This document shows, in pieces, positions 22,389-35,429 of a stretch of 64,000 bases of DNA (its first letter is position 1; each line of letters starts with the position of its first letter). This DNA is from Puccinia triticina (taxonomy: Eukaryota > Basidiomycota > Pucciniomycetes > Pucciniales > Pucciniaceae). The notes under the pieces are model-generated. The model saw only the letters and a list, made by a program, of their open reading frames with translations. It made no database searches and was not told the origin of the DNA. The stretch lies in assembly GCF_026914185.1 (NCBI RefSeq), contig NC_070559.1, forward strand, positions 1,054,001 through 1,118,000, in the 5' to 3' direction. A program made the position numbers and the translations under genes.

Positions 22389-25387
22389 TGGTTACCAAAA
22401 TGTTGACAGGCCCCCAAAGATTCATTATGGACCTTAAGTCACCACAAGACCACCAAATGTAGCAGCTACAGTCTGATGAGTTCCCAAATATCACTACTTT
22501 GGTAGTTTCTTGGTGTTTCTGCCACTATATCTCATCCCATTGTGGGAATCCTTCTGACATATGGTTACCAAAATGTTGAAAGGCCCTCAAGGATTCATTA
22601 TGGACCTTAAGTCACCACAAGACCCCCAAATGTAGCAGCTACAGTCTGATCAGTTCCCAAATATCACTACTTTGGTAGTTTCTTGGTGTTTCTGCCACTA
22701 TATCTCATCCCAGCGTGGGAATCCTTCTGACATGTGGTTACCAAAATGTTGACAGGCCCCCAAAGATTTATCATGTACCTTTAGTCACCAGAAAACCACC
22801 AAATGTAGCAGCTACAGTCTGATGAGTTCCCACATATCACTACTTTGGTAGTTTCTTGGTGTTTCTGCCACTATATCTCTTCCCAGCGTGGGAATCCTTC
22901 TGACATATGGTTACCAAAATGTTGAAAGGCCCCCAAGGATTCATTATGGAGCTTAAGTCACCACAAGACCCCCAAATGTAGCAGCTACAGTCTGATCAGT
23001 TCCCAAATATCACTACTTTGGTAGTTCCTTGGTGTTTCTGCCACTATATCTCATCCCAGCGTGGGAATCCTTCTGCCATATGGTTACCAAAATTCTTACA
23101 GGCCCTCAGGGATTCATTATGGACCTTAAGTCACCACAAAACCCCCAAATGTAGCAGCTAAGGTCTGATCACTTCCCACATATCACTACTTTGGTAGTTT
23201 CTTGGTGTTTCAGCCACTATATCTCATCCCAGCGTGGGAATCCTTCTGACATATGGTTACCATAATGTTGAAAGGCCCCCAAGGATTCATTATGGACCTT
23301 AAGTCACCACAAGACCCCCAAATGTAGCAGCTACAGTCTGATCAGTTCCCAAATATCACTACTTTGGTAGTTTCTTGGTGTTTCTGCCACTATATCTCAT
23401 CCCAGCATGGGAATCCGTCTGCCATATGATTACCAAAATGTTTAAAGGCCCCCAAAGATTCTTTATGTACCTTTTGTCACCACAAAACCACCAACTGTAG
23501 CAGCTACAGTCTGATCAGTCCCCAAAGATCACTACTTTGGTAGTTTCTTGGTGTTTCTGCCACTATATCTCATCCCAGCGTGGGAATACTTTTGCCATAT
23601 GGTTACCAAAATGTTTAGGGCCCCCCAAGGATTCATTATGGACCTTACGTCACCACAAGACCCCCAAATGTAGCAGCTACAGTCTGATCAGTTCCCAAAT
23701 ATCACTACTTTGGTAGTTTCTTGGTGTTTCTGCCACTATATCTCATCCCAGCGTGGGAATCCTTCTGCCATATGGTTACCAAAATTCTTACAGGCCCTCA
23801 GGGATTCATTATGGACCTTAAGTCACCACAAAACCCCCAAATGTAGCAGCTAAGGTCTGATCACTTCCCACATATCACTACTTTGGTAGTTTCTTGGTGT
23901 TTCAGCCACTATATCTCATCCCAGCGTGGGAATCCTTCTGACATGTGGTTACCAAAATGTTGACAGGCCCCGAAAGATTTATTTTGTACCTTTAGTCACC
24001 AGAAAACCACCAAATGTAGCAGCTACAGTCTGATGAGTTCCCACATATCACTACTTTGGTAGTTTCTTGGTGTTTCTGCCACTATATCTCATCCCAGCTG
24101 GAGGATCCTTCTGCCATATGGTTACCAAAATGTTAAAAGGCCACCAAGGATTCATTATGGACCTTCAGTCACCACAAGACCCCCAAATGTAGCAGCTACA
24201 GTCTGATCAGTTCCCAAATATCACTACTTTGGTAGTTTCTTGGTGTTTCTGCCACTATATCTCATCCCAGTGTGGGAATCCTTCTGCCATATGGTTACCA
24301 AAATGTTGAAAGGCCCCCAAAGATTTCTTTTGGACCTTAATTCACCACAAGACCCCCAAATGTAGCAGCTACAGTCTGATCAGTTCCCAAATATCACTAC
24401 TTTGGTAGTTTCTTGGTGTTTCTGCCACTATATCTCATCCCAGCGTGGGAATCCTTCTACCATATGGTTACCAAAATTTTTACAGGCCCTCAAAGATTCA
24501 TTATGTACCTTTACTGACCACAAAACCTCCAAATGTAGCAGCTAAAATCTGATCAGTTCCCAAATATAACAACTTTGGTAGTTTCTTGGTGTTTCTGCCA
24601 CTATATCTCATCCCAGCGTGGGAATAATTCTGACATATGGTTACCAAAATGTTGAAAGGACCCCAAAGATTCATTATGTACCTTTAGTCACCACAAAACC
24701 CCCAAATGTAGCAGCTGCAGTCTGATCAGTTCCCAAATATCACTACTTTGGTTGTTTCTTGGTGTTTCTGCCACTATATCCCATCTCAGTGTGGGAATCC
24801 TTCTGCCATATGATTACCGAAATGGTTGGAGGCCCCCAAGGATTCATTATGGACCTTAAGTCACCAGAAGACCCCCAAATGTAGCAGCTACAGTCTGATC
24901 AGTTCCCAAATATCACAACTTTGGTAGTTTCTTGGTGTTTCTGCCACTATATCTCATCCCAGCTTGAGGATCCTTCTGCCATATGGTTACCAAAATGTTA
25001 GCAGACCCCCAAAGATTCAATTATGTACCTTTAGTCACCACAAAACCCCCAAATGTAGCAGCTACAGTCTGATCAGTTCCGTAATATCACTACTTTGGTA
25101 GTTTCTTTGTGTTTCTGCCACTATATCTCATCCCAGTGTGGGAATCCTTCTGCCATATGGTTACCAAAATGTTGACAGGCCCCCAAGGATTCATTATGGA
25201 CCTTAAGTCACCAGAAGACCCCCAAATGTAGCAGCTACAGTCTGATCAGTTCCCAAATATCACAACTTTGGTAGTTTCTTGGTGTTTCTGCCACTATATC
25301 TCATCCCAGCTGGAGGATCCTTCTGCCATATGGTTACCAAAATGGTAGCAGACCCCCAAAGATTCATTATGTACCTTTATTCACCAC
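22389..25387. repeat. 172-bp satellite array, segment 3
   Basis: About 17 units continuing the unit broken at 19162. Variation between units is higher than in segment 2, for example CCAGCTGGAGGATCC variants near 24097 and 25310. Some neighbouring blocks are near-duplicates (about 23080-23240 and 23760-23915), suggesting block amplification. Confidence 0.92.
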
Positions 25388-25875
25388 ATTTTTGAAATTA
25401 GTTTACCATGGTTTAGCATATTTTTGTCAGGTTCTTTTTTTTATCAACTTTTGTTGTCACTCACAGATTAATGAGGAATATTTCCACATAGAATTTCATC
25501 GGACAATTTTTCTGCATAGAAAACCCAGAAATATTGTGTTTGGGGTCACATCCATTATGCAGCAGCTACAGTCTGATCAGTTCGCAAATATCACTACTTT
25601 GGTAGCTTCTTGGTGTTTCTGCCACTATATCTCATCCCAGTGTGGGAATCCTTCTGCCATATGATTACCGAAATGGTTGGAGGCCCCTACAGATTTATCA
25701 TGTACCTTTAATTACCACAAAACCCCCAAATGTAGCAGCTACAGTCTGATCAGTTTGCAAATATGACTACTTTGGCAGTTCCCTGGTGTTTCTGCCACTA
25801 TATCTCATCCCAGCGTGGGAATAATTCTGCCATATGATTACCAAAATGTTAACAAGCCCCCAAAGATTCATTATG
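25388..25875. repeat. Second forward copy of arm-to-array junction
   Basis: 25388-25560 repeats the inner arm sequence seen at 7268-7440 in the same orientation. It is followed by two more 172-bp units. The array then flips orientation at about 25876. Confidence 0.8.
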
Positions 25876-26995
25876 TACCTCTTTGTAACCATATGGCAGA
25901 AGGATTCCCACGCTGGGATGAGATATAGTGGCAAAAACACCAAGAAACTACCAAAGTAGTGATATTTGGGAACTGATCAGACTGTAGCTGCTACATTCGG
26001 AGCTTTTGTGGTCAGTAAAGGTACATATGAATCTTTGGGGGCCTGTAGCCATTTAGTAACCATATGGCAAAAGTATTCCCACGCTGGGATGAGATGTAGT
26101 GGCAGAAACACCAAGAAATACCAAAGTAGTGATATTTGGGAAATGATCAGACTGTAGCTGCTACATTTGGGGGTTTTGTGGTAATTAAAGGTACATGATA
26201 AATCTTTAGGGGCCTCCAACCATTTCGGTAATCATATGGCAGAAGGATTCCCACACTGGGATGAGATATAGTGGCAGAAACACCAAGAAGCTACCAAAGT
26301 AGTGATATTTGCGAACTGATCAGACTGTAGCTGCTGCATAATGGATGTGACCCCAAACACAATATTTCTGGGTTTTCTATGCAGAAAAATTGTCCGATTA
26401 AATTCTATGTGGAAATATTCCTCATTAATCTGTGAGTGACAACAAAAGTTGATAAAAAAAAGAACCTGACAAAAATATGCTAAACCATGGTAAACTAATT
26501 TCAAAAAGGCCTTCTATGCATGTAGCACTTCAAGTATGATGTGCAATATCTTCAGGAAGTTCAACCAACCAATTAGCAATGTGTGCAGGATTGTATCATG
26601 ATACTGATAGAGGTCAGGGGTCAATGTTTTTCCTTTTTTGAAAAAAAGTAGATTTGGAGAATTCTGATAACATCAATTGTTGAAGTAAAAAAAAGAACAA
26701 GAAAAAATGGATCCCCTCAGCCACTCTGGATTAATCCTAAACCTTTCAGTGTATTTTTTTCATGTAGAATTGAATGGTGTATGTATAAATTTATGAATGT
26801 TATCAGAAAAAAAAAAGATTCCTGTGGCTTGAAGCAAATACAGGGGAAGGAGATAGAGTATAGAAGAGTATTAAGGAGACATGGAACACAGACAAAGGTA
26901 TCAAGAGGAATAAAAAAAATTGATCAATATAAATTGATCAATATACGCTATATTGATCAATATGCAACATCGCAAATTCATCCATCTTGGTAGTG
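25876..26995. repeat. Inverted units and right TIR arm
   Basis: Two satellite units in reverse orientation (25876-26235), then the reverse of the left arm down to CTTGGTAGTG at 26995. Three GATCAATATA-type palindromes lie near the end (26920-26965). Confidence 0.87.
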
Positions 26996-26998
26996 AAA

Positions 26999-28200
26999 CA
27001 CTGACCAATATATTCAGGTATAATAATTAACATGTCACAGATTATATTGCTAGTCATTAAGACATTTTTTCCAAATTTTATTGGAACTTGGCTAGAATTT
27101 GTCCCAAACTCAGCTGAAACTCATCCACAAATCATTTGTAGCTAAACTGGAACACATAAAACAAATTGGCTGCAATCAAAGTTTAAAAGTGGAAGACACC
27201 AATCACACACTGTTCATACCAGAAGGTGATGTCAAGTTGAATGGTTTCTGAACTATTTCACACTCATGTGCCTGGAAGACATGCCCCTGTGGCCTCAATA
27301 GCATCTTATTGGTGTGTGTGTTGTCACCCTATTCAACAGTGCAACATATTCAATAGTGGGATTCAAAGTAAAAACCCGTGTGCATGCAAGTCACTTTGCA
27401 TGTTGACTTGCCTCCAGCCAAATTTGAAAGTAACCTTGAGCTCCCCACTTTGGGCCTTGTGTCCGCTTGATATGAGGCTCACCACCCAAAACCCAACTCC
27501 AGCCGACACTACTCCACCCCTCCAACCATGCCACAACACACAGAACGGGCCACCCCCATTCAACAAATGACCCACCTCATCCAAGCTCAAGTTCGGGGAG
27601 CTCTCATCAAATCTATCTTTCTTTGTTTGTGCATAGTTTTACTCTATCTCTCAATCCAACTCTCCCCTTCTATTTCTTTGTCTGAAAATCATATAAGAAT
27701 GTGATCTTTACGGGCAAGAAGATGTTGACAACGCCGAAGTCCGGCTGGGATGAAGATATCTCAATGTTCAGTTGCTGGGGCATCACACCCTTGGGCTCCT
27801 TTGCCTCGTACAAAAACCAGGACACTTCTTTGAAAGCCGAGACCATTGAGGATAGCCATGCAAGCACCCAGCCTTCGGCGGTCCAGATCACCTAAGGATG
27901 CCACCCAGACCCAGGAAATCCGGCTTGCCCCCGTCGGGTATTGGGTTGGGTCAGGTGATGTTGCATTGAGGTGGCTGATCTTGGATGAGAGTTTGTGTGA
28001 TGTTAGGGTGGATGAGTGTTGCTGACAGGGGTGTGGTAGGGCGGATGAGCTCTGACGAGGGGCAGGTCATGACAACTTGCGTGGCAAGGCAAGCCAGCGT
28101 TCAAGTCAAATGTTGAACGTCAACTTGCCATTTTTGCATGCAAGCCTGCCCGCAAAACTGGGTTATGCAAAGTGGCCTGCATGCACGCGCGGGCCTACTT
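26999..28200. other. Unassigned region with a possible exon
   Basis: 27001-27480 is non-coding. On plus, a frame at 27706-27895 (core GWDEDISMFSCWGITPLGSF) ends at a TAA and is preceded by an acceptor-like CATATAAG at about 27693. An upstream ATG-started frame at 27529 may be a first exon. No family is recognised. It could be a gene fragment. Confidence 0.3.
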
Positions 28201-28204
28201 TGAA

Positions 28205-28500
28205 ACCCCCTGATATGTGTATTGTATAGGCATATACAATGTATTGTATTTATTTTTGAATACAAAATGTCTTGGTGTATTTGTATTGCATTGGTCACCC
28301 AATACAATACAATACATTTCAAAAAAAAATGTATTGACTGTGACAATCCACAAAATATTACATTTGGGGAGGGAAATACATAAAATTATGCAAAAAATAC
28401 ATTGTATTGTATTGTATAAAAAATACAATACAAATACAATGTATATGCTATACAAAACTATACGCTACATGCCATATACAAATACATGTATAGTATTTGT
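28205..28500. repeat. AT-rich palindromic MITE-like repeat
   Basis: Dense permutations of TACAATACAATG and its complement, fold-back in overall form, with arms around 28215-28255 and 28400-28495. Termini and duplication were not resolved. Confidence 0.5.
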
Positions 28501-29954
28501 TGCCCCATTGCCTTATTGCACTTGTGACTGGAATAAAATTCGGTGGGAAATCACACACTTTTTATTCCAGCAGGGCCTGCACGGCTGAATGTTATCTGAA
28601 TAGTTTTGCCCACATGTACCCATTGGACAGGCTGTTCTGGTCTGAAATAGAATAGGGTGACAAATCACATACTGGAAGACTTCCCACATAATGATCTACA
28701 CCCCCCAGACAGACTAGAGCATAACAGATCTACCAGGGCCTGGTAGATCAGGATGCTTGAACCACCAACCAGGCAGTCCCGCTAGCAGCCAGCATCTCCT
28801 CCCCAACACACATCAACAGCCAACCCACCTGTGATGCCTACTCTGCGTTCCCATTCCCTCAATTCCAGCCAGCCCCCCGGCCTTCCCCTCCCTCAACTTA
28901 CTTTAGTAAACCATCCAGGACAAATGGCTGGTGTGGTGTTCCCACTGGTACAGGCGGCGGAGTTCAGTAATCATAAGCGGAGCTAGTGGAGTCAGTGGAA
29001 GATGTTTCAGGATCAAGATTTGACACGGCAGAGTAGGATATTCATGGTTCAGCTTCCTCTTCCGCCTCTGCCTCTGCCTCTGCCTCCGCTTCCGACAAAG
29101 GTCTCTCAAGCAGCTGTTGGATTTCGAAGCTACGGCCTACATTCTTTTTTCTCTCTTTCCTTCTTGTTTCTCTTACTCTCATTGTTGATTTTACTGCGTC
29201 TTTATTTTCTCTACTATACTTTCCCACCCTTTTGTTCTGTTTTGTGTTGTTTATCTCTTTATTTGTTGTTCTGGATTGTCTAGCGTGTTTTTGTTGTTGT
29301 TGTGCGTTTGCGGACGTGCATCGGACACAAGGGTTTGGCGCATAGCAAGCTCCGCTGGAGTCAAAGTCTGGAGAGACCGAGACCTTTGTTCCGCATGCAA
29401 TTCCATCCTGATCCAAGGGGAAGACCATCACTTTCTGAGCATTCTTGATCCCTCTCTGGAGTTTTTCCGAGCATTCTTCCGCCATCCTGATCCCATCTCC
29501 GCACTGATTTTCCTTACTCCGCGCGCATTCTCTGATCCTCAAAACCTTGTTTATCCCGCTCCACTCTTCATTGCGGACTCTACTCCACATTCCTGACTTT
29601 CCTCTCTCTCAAAACGACTGCCAAGGGTATCCATCACCCTTACTTTTCTCAAACAAATCCCCCCCAACTCCGCTATCATCTTTTGATGCCTTATTTATGC
29701 TTGATTTGATGGACCGCAATGAGGGCAGCTACACAGCACTGCCTACAGTCTGACACCGTAGGAGCTCCATACCGGTTTGCAAGACTACAGCGTTGCCAAT
29801 GTGTGCTCTGGTCAATTGATGATCATCCAGAATTCTCAACTTGACGAGTAATCTGTTTCATCTTTTTCTTCCATAAGTGTGCTAAACTCAGTTCAAAAGC
29901 ATGCTAACCTCTGTTTTGGGGGTTCAGTGATGGTGCAGGGGCCCCAGGGCATGA
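28501..29954. other. No supported gene; hexamer repeat at 29056-29098
   Basis: A run of CCTCTG hexamers (29056-29086) within a long pyrimidine-rich tract (29040-29280). The antisense frame gives an Ala-Glu repeat tail that looks like a repeat artefact. Plus-strand frames at 29276-29596 lack an ATG. Confidence 0.4.
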
Positions 29955-30359
29955 TTGCTGCTTGAAAAGAAGGATATGGATTTTGATCTGGAAAAGAATG
30001 CAGATGAAACCCGTCAACATCTCCGCCTCAATGGGAATCTCACAGAAGGCAAATTGTTGGATGAGGAATTGGAGGGTCATTTACCACAAAACATTACTCC
30101 ACAAAGCATGGCAAGACCAAATAAGTCAAGAGTGTCAAATACTGCAAACTTGGTGTGCATGCAAGAGGAAGCGGCCTGTGTACGGGAGGCTTGTTCCCAA
30201 GAGGTGGTGGTCTCATCCTCCTCTGCCAATCCTCCCGGAAGCCACCATCCCATGCCAGAATCACTCCAAGAACTGGCAACCTGGAACAGGAAAACCTTCA
30301 CTCTGGCTATCAACAACATTCTGGAGACGGCAAAAGGCCTTCAGCTTGCATTCACTTGA
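29955..30359 (+). CDS. Hypothetical ORF, 134 codons
   Basis: Charged N-terminal half (MDFDLEKNADETRQ onward) and a C-terminal stretch ending NILETAKGLQLAFT. A GT-AG intron could lie just upstream. No domain is recognised, and the surroundings are repeat-rich, so it may be a remnant of a transposon ORF or a captured exon. Confidence 0.3.
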   Translation: MLLEKKDMDFDLEKNADETRQHLRLNGNLTEGKLLDEELEGHLPQNITPQSMARPNKSRVSNTANLVCMQEEAACVREACSQEVVVSSSSANPPGSHHPMPESLQELATWNRKTFTLAINNILETAKGLQLAFT

Positions 30360-30813
30360 GTCCAGCCTCAGCCAGAAGAAACCCCACTTCTGGACATCCA
30401 TCATTCTAATTTTTTGGCTGGAGAATGTATATATGGCTCTGAGGTAGAATCCTCAATTTTTTTTGTCACTTTCTGGAAGGGTGCTTTTGAATTATATCTT
30501 GGGGAATCATGTAGCTACACTATTTGGAACAGAGCAGAGCTTGCACTCCCACCTGCTTAGCAATGACAAGCTCCCTGAGTCCAAAGATCCTAGCACACAT
30601 CAATGGTAGTAGAAGCTATGGGGTTGCTAGAGCTGCTCCTCTTCATGCCTGCTGAGGCCGTGGGAGAGGTTGTGTCTTGCATCTCCAAGTGTGTGGTAGC
30701 CATATGGGGCCTGTTATGTGGTGCTAAAATCGGCACCAAGGGGGACATGGCACAGGAAGACAAAACAGCAACCCCTTTACTTTGACAATCACCCCCCAAA
30801 CCACAATCTCAGA

Positions 30814-30900
30814 TCAACCAGTGTCACAGTGAGCAACCCTGCAGTGTGTGGAGAGTTTGCCTGCTTGGGCATTACTGGGGCCGGAGAAGCGGCCCTGCGT
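30814..30900 (-). pseudogene. C-terminal half of an interrupted small ORF
   Basis: Minus-strand coding from the gypsy 2 junction to TGA at 30814-30816, with two Cys (STHCRVAHC). Joined to 39349-39445 after removal of the element and one GCGT copy, the frame is continuous. Confidence 0.45.
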
Positions 30901-31715
30901 TATGGAACTCTGGCCGGTGCTAGGCCGGCAGCAGTTCGGGGAGGGGAAAGAAAGAAAAGAAAAGAGACTAAGGAATATGCCCTCCGGGTGTTTGGCCGAT
31001 AAAGAGCGCCGAGATTCGTGTAGCGTTGGGGGGGGGGGGTTTGATTTTACGACGGCTAGAGATGCGCGTCGGCGATTTTGTTTGAGAGAGGAGCCGGGGA
31101 TACTGCCGGCGGGGTTGTGATCTAAACCAGAGAGTTGGAAGAGATCGGCGTTGCGGGGAAATTGAACTTTAACGAGCTGATACTTCGGGCAGACAGTTGC
31201 CAAGACTTATAACTTTGAATTTTTGATGGAGAAACTGAAAATTATGGTTCAGAGTAGGTCCATGCCGCTCCAAAGCCTGAGTTCAAACTGAACTCAAACC
31301 TTGGAGTTGGTGACATGTAGCAGACATCTCATCACAACCTAGCGCGCACGCGCGCGCAACAACAACACGAGACAAAAGACAGAAACAAACCCAAACAAAA
31401 CAGAAACAAAACAAACCAACCCTCCTCATACAAAACCTATCCAACGCGCGCAATGTGAAAGAGGAAATAACAAAACATGATGAAAGATAAACTTAAAAGA
31501 AAACAGGACCAAGAAAGCCAAAACACAAGGAAGAGGGGGGGGGGGAAGAAGACCTGAAACGCCTCGAGGATGCGCGCCACGCCGCGCCGTTGAACTTGAG
31601 GAGGCCTCGAGGGCTGAAAGCTGAATCTTGATGTCTTGAGTCTTGACGTCCTCTGGCGCGCGCCGTGTGCGGCAAAAAGCTTGATTCCTCCGTGTGTACC
31701 AGATTGCCCACCACA
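30901..31715 (-). repeat. 3' LTR of gypsy 2
   Basis: Matches 38538-39348. A purine tract (complement of 31716-31724) precedes it in element sense. It contains a GCGCACGCGCGCGC stretch and G tracts. Confidence 0.93.
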
Positions 31716-31831
31716 TCCACCCACGACTTGCAGTCTGTCCCTAGACTGCTTGTCCAGTACCGTGCCTAAAGAAAATCCAAGTCCTAGAAAGAAAAGACAG
31801 AAAGGAAAAACAACCAGGGGCCTCCGCGGTG

Positions 31832-31914
31832 CTCACGAACGTGGCATAAAGTAGAGTTTTGACGAAAGTGCGGTAGTAAATACCCAGAGGTGCATACTTG
31901 GAGGGGGAACTTAC
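31832..31914 (-). repeat. Intron-like module 5 (83 bp)
   Basis: Minus strand begins GTAAGT and ends TGTGAG/CGTGAG-like, with the inner landmark TGCACCTC. The pol stop codon TAA overlaps its GTAAGT. See the other modules at 35101, 35338, 35758 and 38311. Confidence 0.75.
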
Positions 31915-34900
31915 TTCTGGTCAAGAATGTCCCCGCGAGAAAAGAACCGCTTCACTTGGTCCGCGGCAAAGCGCCGCTTGAGCTCCGTCCCGTCCAGCTC
32001 CGCCAAAACATACGACCCGCCCTCAACCTGCTTCACGACGCGGTAGGGGCCATTCCATCGATGCGCAAATAACTGCCCCCACTGCGTCTCAAGAGACCGA
32101 TTGTAAGCGAGGACCCGGTCTCCCGGCTTGAAGGGTTCGCGCAACCGCCCAGAATGCTTCTCTTCCCAATAGCGCACCGAATCCGCGCGTGATTCCATCA
32201 TTTTTCGATAAGCGATGCCGCGCGTCTCCTCGCTACGCTCCAGCTGCCGGGAGCGCGCGACAAGAAGGTCGGTGGTGCTCGTGACCTTGTCCCAATCGAC
32301 GCCGAGATATGACTCGATCTCCAGATCCAGAGGAAGGACGGCCCGCTGGCCAAAAACTATCTCGTAGGGGGAATACCCTGTAGTGCGCTTGGTCGAGATG
32401 CGGTTGGCGAAGAGAACCAAAGGGAGAAACTTCCTGCAATTCTTGCCGCTTTCCCCAGCTAGCTTCACCAGCGCGGCTTTGAGAGGACCGTGCCCGCGCT
32501 CGACCATGCCCTGCCCCTCCGGGTAATAAGGTGTAGAGACTCTATGCTTCCCTGGCAAGGCTCGCAGCATCTCCGCTAGTGCGCCGCCGAATTCGGAACC
32601 TCCGTCAGTCGAATATGCTTGCGCCAATCCGTAGCGCATCGTTCAATGTTCCTGAAGGAAGGCGGCGACCGCCTCCGAAGTGAGATTGTTGATGATTTTC
32701 GCCTCAACCCAGCCCGAGAAATCATCTCGAGCGACAATCAAATACTTGGCGCCACTCGCCTTCAGGTGAACCGCATCCATGGATACTCGACCAAAAACCG
32801 TCGCCTCGCCCGTTGGGTAGCGTATCTCCTGAGGGCGTCGCAAGTCCTTCTTCTGACACGCTTCGCAAGTTTGACACCACTTGACCACCGCTTCCTTCAG
32901 CGAAGGCCACCAAAAACGCTCGGCCACCCGCCGGTACGTTTCTGTGGAGCCCCTATGGCCCAATTCCTCATGAAGCTTCATCAGTATTTCGTGCTGCTTT
33001 GACGGGATGGTCACCACGATTCTAGGCAGAGGACTTCCCCTCTTCATCAGACGTCCGGCTTGTAGAAAGAAATCCGCAGACCGCCGCTTCAGCGCCCTAA
33101 ATTCTTTGGGACTCATTCCCTCTGGCTTGAGCAAAGTACCCAGAAAACACTCCAGATCGCGCCAATACCCTTGCTGGTATCCATCGTAGCGACCATCCTT
33201 TCCCAGCGCAGAGTATGAATGCCTTGCCCGGATATTGGGGGCCTCCTCGTCGAAATCCGACGGCGGGTCTGAGTCACCATCCTCCCACGGACGGCGCGAG
33301 AGTCCATCTGGCATAGTGAATGATTTTCCCGGTTTGTGGCCGATTTCGAAAGAAAAAAGCTGGATAAAGGCTACCCAACGAGTCATGGGGGCGTTGGGAA
33401 GACTAGGAGCATTGATCATTTCAATCAGTGAATGGGCATCCACCTGTAGTTCGAAGTGCTGCCCCCATAAGATCGTCTGAAGCTTCTTGAGCACCCAGGC
33501 GACGCCGCACAGCTCGAGCTTGGGCTGAGAATAGCGAGATTCCACGTCCGAAAAGAGCAAAGATTCGTAAAGGGCGGGCCTGTCTAAGCCGTTCTCATCT
33601 TCTTGGGTAAGTACCGCACCTGCCGCGTGAAAACTCGAGTCCACGGCCAGCTTGATCTTGCCCGCCTCAGGCCCGTATTGAATCTTAACCAAAACTATAT
33701 CGCGGCCTACCACAACCTTAAGCTTCTGAAATGCTGCTTCGCACTCCGCCGTCCAGTCCCAATCAGCGTCCTTGCGCGTCAATCGTCGTAACGGCAGGCA
33801 AGTCTCAGATAGAGACAGGATAAAAATTCGCACGTAGACTACGACTCCCAAGAAGCCCCGCACCTCTGTCGCGTTTACTGGGGTTGGCCAGGAGAGAATC
33901 TTGTTAATCTTCGCTTTCGCCATCCGTCTCCCTTCCTTGCATACTACATGCCCCACAATGTCCAATGCTGGCACACATGCGGCCAGCTTCGACGCCGAGA
34001 CCGTCAACCCAGACTCTTCGATACGAAAGAGGACCCGCTCCAGTGTTGTTGCGTACTCCCATATAAAACGCCGAATTCCCGGGTGCCAATGGAGCCGCTC
34101 ATTATCATAGTCAGACGGTGGGCCTTTGATGCCCCCATCGTCTATGAAGATTCCCGCATGATCTGGAATCTCCTCCTGGAGAATCCACACCATTTGTGCC
34201 TGGTAGACGGCTACGGAGTTGGTGGCTCCTTGAGGTAGACGCGTGAGCTGAAATCGTCCGAGTGGCGTATCAAAAGTCGTGAGCGGTCGAGAAATCGGGT
34301 CCAAGGCGCGCTCATTGTAGCCACCCATTATGTCCCCCAAACCGTAGCAGGATCTTCCCGCAAACGACTCCACAAATTCCTCCGTAGCGGGTGGAACGCC
34401 CGCGTCTTTGACAGTCACTTTATTAAGGGCTTGGAGGTTGTGTACTACTCGAATTTTGCCGTTGCTCTTCAGAACACAAAAGACCGGACTTGTGTAGCTT
34501 GAAGTGGATTGCTTGTACAAACCAGTCTCGACGCGTTCCCAGATGACCCGAATGTACTCTTCCAGCTTTGCGGCCGGTATTGGAATGCGTTTCTTCTGCC
34601 AGGGTAAGTGCTCTACTACGGGGATGATGTAGGGTAACCCATAAGAGTCCTTTAACAACCCCCGCTCTCGTTCCGTGAATGCTATAGCGCCGTTCCTTTC
34701 GGCTAAGACGTTCTTGATGACGTTAAGTTTGTCCGGGTATAACCACCCATCGGGTCCAAAGTTCACGACCCGCAGACGCTCCTTGGTTACGCGTCCCTTA
34801 GGAACAAAAGCTCCCGCCATTGATCTCGGCAGTTTGCAATACGGGTCCCGGGAAAGTGGCGGCCTGCGAAGCAGCGGGTTAATTTCCTGGGGCATTGGTT

Positions 34901-35100
34901 GGTTGACAGGCCGGACTTTGCGAGCTACCGGTTTATATTTGGCCGCAAACACCAGGAATTCTCCCGCCCTCCATGAGTCCAGCAACGCCAACTGCTCCTG
35001 ATAGCGCAGTCCACTCTCCATCAACGCCCAAGTTCGATGCTCCCTCCGATCTTCAAACGGCGATTTATCTGAATAGGAAAAGCCAGAATTTTGGGGACCG

Positions 35101-35180
35101 CTCACGACTGTGGCACGTGATAGTGTCTCGAAAGCTTTGGTAGCAAGTACCCTCGGAGGTGCATATTGGTAAGAACTTAC
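35101..35180 (-). repeat. Intron-like module 4 (80 bp)
   Basis: GTAAGTTCTTACC start and GTCGTGAG end on minus. Read in frame within pol as ...EVSSYQY...ATVVS. Confidence 0.8.
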
Positions 35181-35337
35181 TTCTATTCCAATGTCTTTCC
35201 GCGGCAACCCAAACTCCAACCTTCCTCCTTCACAATCCAAAACCAAGGGCGCTAGTTTACCCTCTTCGCGGAGAAAGTCCTCGACCGCCGAGCCGGGCTC
35301 CGCATCTGCAGAGGGTACATGGCAAAAGCGTCCAAGG

Positions 35338-35414
35338 CTCACATGTGTGGCGACGTAATGTTTTCGACTTGGTGTAGAAGGACCCTTGGAGGTGCATAAC
35401 TGGGAGGAACTTAC
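35338..35414 (-). repeat. Intron-like module 3 (77 bp)
   Basis: GTAAGTTCCTCCCAG start and CACATGTGAG end on minus, preceded by GGGAGAACTAGAA as in module 2. Confidence 0.82.
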
Positions 35415-35429
35415 TTCTAGTTCTCCCAA

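Larger units (their letters stand above)
315..26995. mobile_element. Giant CACTA-like TIR element carrying a 172-bp satellite
   Basis: Left end at 315 reads CACTCCCAAGATGGATG; the right end at 26995, read on the minus strand, is CACTACCAAGATGGATG. Both are flanked by AAA (312-314 and 26996-26998), the 3-bp duplication expected of CACTA/EnSpm elements. The inverted arms run inwards for about 1 kb (315-372 plus 6842-about 7440, against about 26235-26995). Between them lie arrays of a 172-bp tandem repeat. The element is interrupted by Helitron 1 (373-6841), a retroelement (8470-16972) and Helitron 2 (19163-22388). Removing these leaves about 8.5 kb. No transposase was seen, so it is probably non-autonomous. 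Superfamily assignment rests on ends and duplication length only. Confidence 0.8.

Noticed and set aside
7440..25387. CRISPR-like array
   Set aside because: Units are 172 bp, contiguous, without unique spacers, in a eukaryotic genome.
29042..29590. Minus-strand 182-codon ORF with an Ala-Glu tail
   Set aside because: The tail is a CCTCTG hexamer repeat and the rest has no domain; not supportable as a gene.
31426..31724. ORFs inside the gypsy 2 LTRs (also 39060-39452)
   Set aside because: They lie in LTR sequence, overlap in several frames and are copied in both LTRs.
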